A stretch of DNA of 5,865 bases from Planctomycetota bacterium (GTDB taxonomy: Bacteria; Planctomycetota; Phycisphaerae; UBA1845): contig JADFMZ010000216.1 in assembly GCA_022563615.1 (NCBI GenBank), positions 1-5,865 on the forward strand. The letters run 5' to 3'. This document shows, in pieces, positions 1-5,606 of this stretch. The number at the start of each line of letters is the position of its first letter. Position 1 is the first letter of the stretch. A model generated the notes under the pieces. The model was not told the DNA's origin, ran no database searches, and worked only from the letters and a program-made list of their open reading frames with translations. A program made the translations under genes and the position numbers.

Positions 1-2234
1 GGCGCCGGTCGTTGTGGGGAGGATTCATCCGCCGACCGCAGGGCTTCCCTCGCTCGACCCAAGAGATCGGGCCATTGCCCTCCCAACGCCTGCGTGTCCA
101 CTGATTCCAAGGCATCGAGCAACCGTGCGGCTCGCCCCATATCTGCGAGTACAGCCGGATCGGCAAGACACTGCGAGACGACATCAAGTATCCGCTCTCG
201 CTCCGCCGCCGTCTTAGAGGCTAGGGTCAATCGAGCCAACACTTCGGGCACATCCTGGGGATCCGATGCACGCAACACCGCGTCGAGCCAGCGCAATCCT
301 TCAGCGGAAGCTCCCGGGTCTTGGCGGTCTTGCAAGAGATCGTAGCGTTGACGCAAGTAGGGAATCGCTTCCGCGTACTTGCGCTGCCCGGTCAGTACGA
401 GGGCCAAGCGTTCTTGAACCTCTTCAAGGGCTGATGATTGCCCGTTGCCCGCCGACAAGCTGTCGGCCAGTTCCGTAAGGTAGGCGATTTCGAGGTCAGG
501 CAGGTCGCGCAATCGCTCCGCTCCCTGGATGCGGTCCTGGATCGAGTGTCGGCTGAGAAGGGCCTTGTATCCCCGCCAGGCTGCGTCGCGCACCAGACGA
601 TTGGGTTCGATGGTCGGCTTGAGCCGAGTCCATAAACTTTCCAGGTCGGCCTCCTCGTGCCCCAACTCGGTAATCGCAGCAATGGCCGCCAGTCGTACGC
701 GGGCGTCCGAATGCTGCATGAGCGTGCGAAATCGAGGCAGCTTGGATCGGTTGCCAATCGCCCGAAGACCTCGAATGGCCGGTTGCAGGATCGTCGGATC
801 GTCTTGTTCCACGGCGTCCAGAAGTTCAGCGGCAAATGAGGCGTCGGCTACGCCAGCCATCGCCGTCACCAGCGCCGCCCGAAGGGATCCATCCTCGGCT
901 GCGGCAGAGTGGTAGCGGTCTTTCAAGAGGGCTACTGAATCGTGAACGGTTTCGGACACATCGGTCTGGCTGGCGATCTTGCCCAAGGCTATGGCAGCCT
1001 CGCGAATGCACTCCGGGGAGGAGGCACCGCCGATCTCACGGATCAACGCTGGCACGGCCTGCGGGACGTTGAGTTTGCCGATCGCGGTGAGAATGGTCAA
1101 GCGCGTCGCAAGATCAGTTTCGACCTCCAACTGCGCCAGAACGGCAGTGACCACATCAGGATCGTTCAGGTTCTGGACGATCAGCAACGCCTCGCGTCGC
1201 GTGGCGGGTGAAGGATTCCCCAGCAAACGCAACAAGGCTGCCAACACTTCACCCTCGGGGCGTTTCCCCTCATCCGCAATGCGGGCCTTGATGATCGCCA
1301 GCGCCGTCAACTGCACGGCCGGCAGCGGCGCCCCAAGCCACTCCACGAGCCTGCCGGAACGCAACTCGGCGCTTTCCGCACGGAACAACTCCTGTTGAAA
1401 CGCGCGAAGCTGGTCGGTCATCGCAACATGCCCCGCTGTGGCTTGTTCCTGATACGCGCGGAACCTGTCAGCCAGCAGACGGTTGCGCTGCCGGTAGATC
1501 TTCAATTGCCCGGCCAGCCATTGCTCCTGGCCAAGCTGCGACTGCCGGACCCACCAGGAGCGCCAACGCCCAACGTCGGAACCGAAGGATTCCAAGGCGG
1601 CCGGCTTCAGACCGGCGGTTGCCCGGGCCACCACTTCCGAAGTTTTGCAGCCCAGCAGGTTGATCAGTTGCTCGACGACGTCGCGCCGATGCGTGTTCGT
1701 GGAGAGCGCGTGGATTGCGGCAAGCCGCTTGGCCAAGGGTTGATCGCCGTCTGCGGCAATGGAACCGAGTCTTGCGGGCACGTTGCCGATTCGAAGCTCA
1801 GCCAGCGCCAGGGCCGCCGCCGTGCGAAGCCCAGGTTCTTCCGCGCCGAGCAGGACAATCAACGGATCCACAAAGTCGAGGTGGAGCCGCCCGGGCGATG
1901 CCCGCCCGAGATCGCGTATCACGCCACAAATCGTCCGCTGCACTTCCGGCCTCGCGTCCATGTGCATCAGCTCGACGACCAACGAATGGGCGGCGGCGCC
2001 GTCGTAGGAAAACAGAAGCTCCACCCATCGGCGACGGTCCGGCGGACGGGCTTGGGGGTCCAGGACGCCCTCACGGCACTTCAGAAGTTGCCCCTGATGC
2101 GTAGATTGCGTCGATTCGGGCTGGCTTGCTTCGTGGATGTCTAGGAGGTCGGAGTTCCTTGATTCATCACCGGGCGACTGCAACAGGGTCGCGAAATGGC
2201 AGATGAATCCTATCAGCATCGGGATCCAAGACAC
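1..2234 (-). CDS. HEAT-repeat protein, partial (C-terminus beyond left edge)
   Basis: One frame on the minus strand is open for 744 codons from 2234 to the window edge with no stop. The product is rich in Leu/Ala helices typical of HEAT or ARM-like solenoids. Repeats are clearest at about residues 118-200, 320-425 and 446-525, with helices such as LRTAAALALAEL, TRREALLIVQNL and VRLAAIAAITELG. About residues 221-290 break the pattern with a Trp-rich patch (GRWRSWWVR) and a charged, Gln-rich helical stretch. About residues 600-640 look TPR-like (QRKYAEAIPYLRQRYDLL). I prefer the GTG at 2234 because GGGAG lies 7 bases upstream; an in-frame ATG is at 2219. The N-terminus has a hydrophobic run (about residues 4-18) that could be a signal or anchor segment, but it lacks a basic n-region and a clear cleavage site. 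HEAT solenoids are protein-binding scaffolds; no catalytic motif is visible and the partner is unknown. It is divergent from the dehydrogenase gene. Confidence 0.88.
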   Translation of the reverse strand, partial: MSWIPMLIGFICHFATLLQSPGDESRNSDLLDIHEASQPESTQSTHQGQLLKCREGVLDPQARPPDRRRWVELLFSYDGAAAHSLVVELMHMDARPEVQRTICGVIRDLGRASPGRLHLDFVDPLIVLLGAEEPGLRTAAALALAELRIGNVPARLGSIAADGDQPLAKRLAAIHALSTNTHRRDVVEQLINLLGCKTSEVVARATAGLKPAALESFGSDVGRWRSWWVRQSQLGQEQWLAGQLKIYRQRNRLLADRFRAYQEQATAGHVAMTDQLRAFQQELFRAESAELRSGRLVEWLGAPLPAVQLTALAIIKARIADEGKRPEGEVLAALLRLLGNPSPATRREALLIVQNLNDPDVVTAVLAQLEVETDLATRLTILTAIGKLNVPQAVPALIREIGGASSPECIREAAIALGKIASQTDVSETVHDSVALLKDRYHSAAAEDGSLRAALVTAMAGVADASFAAELLDAVEQDDPTILQPAIRGLRAIGNRSKLPRFRTLMQHSDARVRLAAIAAITELGHEEADLESLWTRLKPTIEPNRLVRDAAWRGYKALLSRHSIQDRIQGAERLRDLPDLEIAYLTELADSLSAGNGQSSALEEVQERLALVLTGQRKYAEAIPYLRQRYDLLQDRQDPGASAEGLRWLDAVLRASDPQDVPEVLARLTLASKTAAERERILDVVSQCLADPAVLADMGRAARLLDALESVDTQALGGQWPDLLGRAREALRSADESSPQRPA

Positions 2235-2346
2235 GAAAGTGCTCCCAAGATGGCCTGGGGGTGCGCGAAAACGACATCACGCAGCCGCCAGGATGTTGCA
2301 ACGGGACCGATTGCCGGCCCTTCTTATACACGCGAATACAATCACA

Positions 2347-2375
2347 GTTGTACCTTCGTGTCGCAGCTTTGGCAA
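2347..2375 (-). promoter_or_regulatory. Possible sigma-70-type promoter for the HEAT-repeat gene
   Basis: On the minus strand TTGCCA (2375-2370) and TACAAC (2352-2347) are separated by exactly 17 bases and match the -35 and -10 consensus at 5/6 and 4/6 positions. Transcription would start near 2340, giving a leader of about 105 bases before the GTG at 2234. A second AT-rich hexamer, TATAAG (2328-2323), lies just downstream but has no good -35 partner. The rest of the 2235-2495 divergent spacer shows no ORF, repeat or RNA that I can support, and I saw no convincing promoter for the plus-strand gene. Confidence 0.3.
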
Positions 2376-2495
2376 CGATCGAAAGCAGGTCATTCGGGGC
2401 CTCGCCCTTGACGGTACAGACCGGTTGCGAGAAAGTGGGTTCGTGAGTTCACCCTCGTTGGACTCTTGGGATGATCGTTTTGGAAAAGACCCACT

Positions 2496-3710
2496 ATGAA
2501 CGTACTCATTGCTGATCGTTTTGAGGAGCGGGGAATTGAGGATCTACAGCGCCACGGCTGCGAAGTCGTCTATGAGCCCACGCTGGCCTCAGACGCCCTG
2601 CGGGATGCGATCCAGCGCACCGGATGCACCGTCCTGATCGTGCGAAGCACACGCGTGACGGAACCAATGCTTTCCGCCGCCAGCCGCCTAAACCTCGTCG
2701 TCCGCGCCGGCGCCGGGGTCAACACGATTGATACCCGCGCGGCCTCTCTGCGCAGCATCCTGGTGGCCAACTGCCCGGGCAAGAACGCTGTCGCCGTGGC
2801 GGAACTGACCTTTGCGCTGATTCTCGGGCTGGATCGCCGAGTCTGCGAGAACGTCGAAGACCTGCGCCAAGGGCGCTGGAACAAGAAGGAATACGCTCGC
2901 GCCCGAGGGCTGAAGGGTCGAACGCTTGGCATTGTTGGATTGGGGCGAATTGGCCAAGCCGTAGCCGAGCGCGCCCGAGCATTCGAGATGCACGTGATCG
3001 CCTGGAGCCGATCGCTCACCGCAGATCGAGCGGCTCAATGGGGGCTGGTTCGGTGCGAAGATCTTTCCGAATTGGCCTCCCGGTGCGACATTCTGACGAT
3101 CCATCTGGCCTCCACTCCACAGACCAAACACCTGATCGACGAAAGCATCTTGAACCGACTCCAGCCGGGCAGCTACGTCATCAATACGTCGCGGGCCGAG
3201 GTGCTGGACTACAAGGCCTTGGCCAACGCCATTCAAGAAAGAAGTTTGCGCGTCGGGCTCGACGTCTATCCCGATGAGCCCGGCTCGGGCGCGGGCGACT
3301 TCAACGACCGAATCATCAAAGCCGACGGTTTGGTCTATGGAACGCATCATATCGGCGCTTCAACCGACCAGGCCCAGAAGGCCATCGGCGCCGAGGCCGT
3401 CAGGATCGTGCTCCACTATCTTCGCACCGGACGGGTCGACCATTGCGTCAATCTGTGTGAGAGATCACCGGCCCGACATCTCGTGGTGGTGCGCCATCAG
3501 AATCGACCGGGCGTACTGGCGCATGCCCTGGACGTCATCCGCCGCGCCGGCGTGAACGTCGAGGAAATGGAAAACGTCATCTGTGAAGGCGCAGAAGCGG
3601 CGTGCGCTCACATCAAGCTGGATCGGCCCGTAAGCGAGGCGGTTCTTGCTGAAATCCAGAGCGGCCACGAACACGTCATCGGCGTCTCGCTCTTCAAGAT
3701 CGCAGACTGA
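2496..3710 (+). CDS. serA: D-3-phosphoglycerate dehydrogenase with C-terminal ACT domain
   Basis: A 404-residue D-2-hydroxyacid dehydrogenase. Family enzymes oxidise 3-phosphoglycerate to 3-phosphohydroxypyruvate, the first step of cytoplasmic serine synthesis. The split substrate-binding domain covers about residues 1-100 and 285-325, the Rossmann domain about 100-284, with GLGRIG at 148-153. The expected catalytic triad is present: Arg233 (NTSRAE), Glu261 (DVYPDEP) and His285 (THHIGAST). Residues about 328-404 form an ACT domain (RPGVLAHALDVI), the usual serine-sensing module. The length is near that of ACT-only enzymes such as E. coli SerA, without the extra ASB domain of longer forms. Two deviations stand out: Ala instead of Gly after the catalytic Arg, and His284 where Pro usually precedes the catalytic His. 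The second Rossmann strand ends in AWSR rather than an acidic residue, which bears on cofactor choice. The upstream Shine-Dalgarno is weak (GGA about 12 bases before the ATG). Another 2-hydroxyacid dehydrogenase activity is possible, but the ACT domain favours SerA. Confidence 0.9.
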   Translation: MNVLIADRFEERGIEDLQRHGCEVVYEPTLASDALRDAIQRTGCTVLIVRSTRVTEPMLSAASRLNLVVRAGAGVNTIDTRAASLRSILVANCPGKNAVAVAELTFALILGLDRRVCENVEDLRQGRWNKKEYARARGLKGRTLGIVGLGRIGQAVAERARAFEMHVIAWSRSLTADRAAQWGLVRCEDLSELASRCDILTIHLASTPQTKHLIDESILNRLQPGSYVINTSRAEVLDYKALANAIQERSLRVGLDVYPDEPGSGAGDFNDRIIKADGLVYGTHHIGASTDQAQKAIGAEAVRIVLHYLRTGRVDHCVNLCERSPARHLVVVRHQNRPGVLAHALDVIRRAGVNVEEMENVICEGAEAACAHIKLDRPVSEAVLAEIQSGHEHVIGVSLFKIAD

Positions 3711-3736
3711 CCTAGCGGCCGTGCTCCGGAGGAAGC

Positions 3737-3753
3737 GCAAGGACTATCTTTGC
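3737..3753 (+). terminator. Weak stem-loop after the serA-like gene
   Basis: GCAAGGA and TCTTTGC can pair over 7 bp (one G-U) around a CTA loop, starting 27 bases after the stop codon of the dehydrogenase. No T-run follows, so it is at best a poor intrinsic terminator or an RNA end-protecting stem. The region lies between convergent genes, where termination is expected. Confidence 0.22.
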
Positions 3754-3775
3754 CCTACCCCGCGGCGCGCGAAAC

Positions 3776-3815
3776 GGCGGTGAACTTTGTTCAAGAACCT
3801 AACCCCGTTCACGCC
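3776..3815. terminator. Imperfect stem-loop between convergent genes
   Basis: GGCGGTGAAC (3776-3785) pairs with GTTCACGCC (3807-3815) over 9 bp with one bulged G, around a 21-base loop. It sits about 30 bases beyond the stop of the minus-strand HAMP-like gene and about 65 bases beyond the plus-strand gene, a suitable place for a bidirectional terminator. Neither strand has a convincing T-run, so the function is inferred from position only. Confidence 0.22.
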
Positions 3816-3846
3816 TGGGACAGGTTCCAATCGGGTCGCTGCACAG

Positions 3847-4524
3847 TCATACGCCGGCCGACGCACAGGCCTCTTGCCGTTGACGCGGTGATCCCGCTCC
3901 ATCCTCGGCGGTAGATGCTGATTCATCGACCTTTTCGCCGAGGCACTGCGACGCCTCACGGCGCCAGACCTCAAGCCGGGTGGCAATGGACTCCAGAGCC
4001 TCACGCTGACCGTCGTCACGATTCAACCCGTTCCTGGCTACGTCAACCATTTCGTTGAGCGTGGCAACCTCAGCCTGTTTTCTTTCCTTGAGCGAATCGA
4101 CCGCGCCGGAAAACGAATGGAGCAGGCTCTTGAACTCATCTTTACGGCGTAGCGCGCGAACCGTCGGCAGCCGGCCCTGGGCCAGCTCACGGAAATAACG
4201 ATCCAACACGAAGAGAGGGCCGCAGATGCGATGCGTGATCAGAATGAACCAGAGGGCGACACCGCCGGATGCGACCGCCGAAATCCCCAGCGAGAAAAAG
4301 AGAATCGTCGTCGCAATGTTGGTCGTATAGGTTTCCGGGTGGATCACGCGCATACGCGCCTGGTGGTGCAGCACACCATACAACACGGCACTGATGATCG
4401 AAGAAACCAAAAATACGGTAAGGGCGATCGTGAAGGCGTACTTCCACTGAAAATCCGGGTTGATGATGCGGGTCCGCCGACGATTGTTGGACCCACCAGA
4501 CGCTTGTTTTTCGTTATCTTTCAT
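3847..4524 (-). CDS. Small two-helix membrane protein with HAMP-like segment
   Basis: A 225-residue inner-membrane protein of no recognised name. A basic N-terminus (residues 1-28, including NNRRRTR) precedes transmembrane helix 1 (about 29-52), a short outer loop (about 53-69), transmembrane helix 2 (about 70-96) and a HAMP-like region (about 97-147). The latter has the typical start after the membrane (THRICGPLFVLDRYFRELAQG) and the later DEFKSLLHSF stretch. A predicted helical or coiled-coil stretch (about 143-195) follows. The last 30 residues are polar, low in complexity and probably disordered. HAMP domains relay signals from the membrane to kinase, cyclase or chemotaxis output domains; none is present here, so it may be an adaptor or partner protein. 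The ATG at 4524 is supported by AAAGG 8 bases upstream. It is divergent from the riboswitch-pilin-PilZ unit, and any link to it is inference. Confidence 0.8.
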   Translation of the reverse strand: MKDNEKQASGGSNNRRRTRIINPDFQWKYAFTIALTVFLVSSIISAVLYGVLHHQARMRVIHPETYTTNIATTILFFSLGISAVASGGVALWFILITHRICGPLFVLDRYFRELAQGRLPTVRALRRKDEFKSLLHSFSGAVDSLKERKQAEVATLNEMVDVARNGLNRDDGQREALESIATRLEVWRREASQCLGEKVDESASTAEDGAGSPRQRQEACASAGV

Positions 4525-4721
4525 GCGGGTTACCTTTTCTCAGAGCCATCCGGGGAACCAAGTCCTTATCCGCCGTAAAGAATACATTACGCGCACCGTG
4601 AAGGACGGAACGATTTTGCGTTCTGCGCCTGTAAGGTGGATTGGAACGCATGATCTACCAAACGATCAGACCCGTGTCCGAGAATACGATCCCTGGCATG
4701 TTCTGCCGCCACGCCCCAACG

Positions 4722-4735
4722 GATAATCGGATAAG
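4722..4735 (+). promoter_or_regulatory. Possible -10 elements ahead of the riboswitch
   Basis: GATAAT (4722-4727, 5/6 to the -10 consensus) is followed by a near-repeat GATAAG (4730-4735), giving GGATAA twice, 8 bases apart. A start near 4734 would place the transcript start about 25 bases before the riboswitch, which is the right geometry. There is no good -35 hexamer at the correct distance, so this would need an activator or another sigma factor. The stretch from 4525 to about 4721 otherwise shows nothing I can support. Confidence 0.25.
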
Positions 4736-4756
4736 TTGATTCGCCCCAATTTGCAC

Positions 4757-4885
4757 GGCCGGTTTGGGAATCGTAGCCTTGAGATACATCCCAAAGGGCA
4801 AACCGATCGTAAGGTTGGGACGCAAAGCGTTGAGTCCATGCAAACCATGGATTGTCGCGCCGCCTAGGAAGCCGGACAACCCGGT
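4757..4885 (+). promoter_or_regulatory. Cyclic di-GMP-I (GEMM-I) riboswitch aptamer
   Basis: The segment 4796-4828 aligns without gaps to the core of the Vibrio cholerae Vc2 aptamer as I remember it. It has GGGCAAACC, a 6-bp stem (CCGATC/GGTTGG) closed by a GTAA tetraloop, then GACGCAAAGC. In this register the ligand-contacting G20 is base 4797 and the intercalating A47 is base 4824. G rather than A at position 20 favours cyclic di-GMP over 3',3'-cGAMP. A second hairpin follows (AGTCCATG 4833-4840 with CATGGATT 4846-4853). The 3' element AGCCGG at 4870-4875, followed by ACAACC, resembles the usual AGCxGG...ACC end. The closing helix is less certain: CCGGTTTG (4759-4766) can pair with CAACCCGG (4877-4884) at 7 of 8 positions, but that leaves an unusually long joining segment. 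The core is strong evidence; the outer limits are approximate. It faces a pilin and a PilZ gene, a fitting target set. Confidence 0.8.
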
Positions 4886-4920
4886 TCACTAGTCCAGGGA
4901 ATGAACCCTAGGCACTTTGT
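4862..4920 (+). promoter_or_regulatory. Candidate expression platform of the riboswitch
   Basis: GCCTAGG (4862-4868), lying in the 3' part of the aptamer, is perfectly complementary over 7 bases to CCTAGGC (4907-4913), which is followed by ACTTTGTT. Pairing of these two would enclose the 3' strand of the proposed closing helix and would compete with the bound aptamer fold. A smaller alternative stem, CCAGGG with CCCTAGG around a 6-base loop, uses the same downstream bases. The T-rich tail is weak, so terminator action is uncertain; a switch in RNA structure is the safer statement. Confidence 0.4.
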
Positions 4921-4934
4921 TCGGGAGGCGTCCC

Positions 4935-5009
4935 ATGAGACCTGATGCCCTTTACACGCACACCTGTTCTTTCCGCCATGCGTGTGACGGCACTTCTTCC
5001 ACTCATTGA
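4935..5009 (+). CDS. Possible 24-codon leader ORF downstream of the riboswitch
   Basis: An ATG at 4935 follows GGGAGG by 6 bases, one of the best ribosome-binding sites in the window, and reads 24 codons to a TGA at 5007-5009. The peptide begins MRPDALYTHTC, has two Cys and three His, and resembles nothing I know. GGGA and TCCC flanking the site (4923-4926, 4931-4934) form a small hairpin that would hide the Shine-Dalgarno. A 9-bp stem (4952-4960 with 4979-4987) lies inside the ORF. It could be a translated leader peptide, a small protein, or chance. Its place just after the aptamer makes it worth recording. Confidence 0.35.
   Translation: MRPDALYTHTCSFRHACDGTSSTH
4952..4987 (+). other. Stem-loop in the pilin leader
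   Basis: TTACACGCA (4952-4960) pairs with TGCGTGTGA (4979-4987) over 9 bp (one G-U) around an 18-base pyrimidine-rich loop. The bases after it (ACTTCTTCC) hold only broken T-runs. It lies between the aptamer and the pilin gene and could be a terminator, a translation-sensitive structure or a stabilising stem. The leader from here to 5185 also holds CGATA/TATCG (a small hairpin near 5046-5062) and CGCGCG paired arms near 5070-5090, but no gene I can support. Confidence 0.35.
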
Positions 5010-5185
5010 TCGCTTCGGGAATTGATAGAACCGGCTCATGGACGCCCGATAAGCGGCGTATCGCGCGGAGAGTGAGGGAAAGCGCGCGGCGCCTGCGTCG
5101 GACAAAGATAGTTGGACGGATTACCAGGTGAAGACGATGCTGCGGCATGTTGCCGCTGCTGCCGGGAAGCGAAGGAAGCCGAGTC

Positions 5186-5596
5186 GTGTTCAAGAAACCA
5201 GCCCACACCACGCGGAGAAACATCCGACGGCTCTGCGCGCACGAGACCGCCGTCACGTCGACTGAATACGCGACGATCGGCGCGGTGATCATCATCGGAC
5301 TTGTGGCCGCCACGATGATGTTCGGCGAGACCTTTACCGGAATGGTCGAGAATGTCGCAATGGAACTGGCCGACGCGACCGGCGACAGCAACCGTAGTGC
5401 CGGCGATTCCGGCGCCGGCAGTGGAAGTTCAGGGGGTGAAGACGGCGGAGCCGGCGCCAGCGGGGCAAAGGGAAACGGTAACGGCAATGGTAACGGGGGC
5501 GGAAACGCCGGAGGTGGCCGGGGAAACGGTCGGGGACGCGGTAACGGCGGTGGAAACGGTCGCGGCGGGCGCGGTCGCGGGCACGGTCGGGGATAG
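5186..5596 (+). CDS. Flp-like type IVb prepilin with Gly/Asn/Arg-rich tail
   Basis: A 136-residue product counted from GTG 5186. A short basic leader (FKKPAHTTRRNIRRL) is followed by HETAVTSTEYATIGAV and a hydrophobic helix (about residues 29-46). This is the class III signal layout of Flp pilins. With Glu27-Tyr28 as mature positions 5 and 6, a prepilin peptidase would cut after Ala22, where Gly is commoner. Mature Flp subunits are assembled at the inner membrane by Tad machinery into surface fibres for adhesion. Residues about 66-94 are Gly/Ser/Asp-rich, and 95-136 are almost only Gly, Asn and Arg, which is unusual, since Flp pilins normally end soon after the helix. I choose GTG because AAGGA lies 9 bases upstream; an in-frame ATG at 5147 lacks a good site. 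It is transcribed downstream of the riboswitch and is followed 10 bases later by a PilZ gene. No Tad genes are in view, so it could be a pilin-like secreted protein rather than a main pilin. Confidence 0.8.
   Translation: MFKKPAHTTRRNIRRLCAHETAVTSTEYATIGAVIIIGLVAATMMFGETFTGMVENVAMELADATGDSNRSAGDSGAGSGSSGGEDGGAGASGAKGNGNGNGNGGGNAGGGRGNGRGRGNGGGNGRGGRGRGHGRG
5471..5593 (+). repeat. Low-complexity GGN-AAC/GGN-CGN codon repeat
   Basis: The 3' end of the pilin gene is made of short irregular repeats such as GGTAACGG and GGTCGCGG that encode GN, GGN and RG units (residues 96-136). Asn units dominate first and Arg units later. Such tracts tend to change length by slippage, so length variation between strains is expected. 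Confidence 0.85.
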
Positions 5597-5600
5597 GAGG
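5595..5600 (+). promoter_or_regulatory. Ribosome-binding site overlapping the pilin stop codon
   Basis: AGGAGG begins inside the TAG stop codon (5594-5596) of the pilin gene and lies 6 bases before the ATG at 5607. Ribosomes ending on the pilin would be placed at the next start, which suggests translational coupling and a shared transcript. Confidence 0.75.
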
Positions 5601-5606
5601 GTTCAC

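Noticed and set aside
392..835. A 147-codon minus-strand ORF
   Set aside because: It lies inside the HEAT-repeat gene in another frame, and its product is Arg/Trp/Pro/Ser-rich shadow sequence.
1395..2144. A 249-codon plus-strand ORF
   Set aside because: It is antisense to the HEAT-repeat gene, and its product has no recognisable domain. The minus-strand frame gives clear amphipathic repeats and continues to the window edge.
2137..2499. Plus-strand ORFs in the divergent spacer
   Set aside because: They overlap the start of the HEAT-repeat gene, have no good ribosome-binding site and encode no recognisable domain.
2688..3350. A 220-codon minus-strand ORF
   Set aside because: It is antisense to the dehydrogenase gene, whose motifs are all intact on the plus strand.
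4694..4708. TGGCATG...GC as a sigma-54 promoter
   Set aside because: The spacing between GG and GC is 8 bases rather than the required 10, and the -12 element is poor.
4757..4885. Assignment of the riboswitch to the 3',3'-cGAMP subclass
   Set aside because: The position equivalent to G20 (4797) is G; the cGAMP-selective subclass has A there.
4587..4889. Minus-strand ORFs of 74-100 codons
   Set aside because: One (4655-4879) has a protein-like composition, but both run antisense through the riboswitch core, whose RNA signature is far more specific, and no domain is recognised.
3743..5112. Inverted 10-base match ACTATCTTTG (3743-3752) and CAAAGATAGT (about 5103-5112)
   Set aside because: It is a single short match with no further similarity in the flanks, so it does not support a mobile element boundary.
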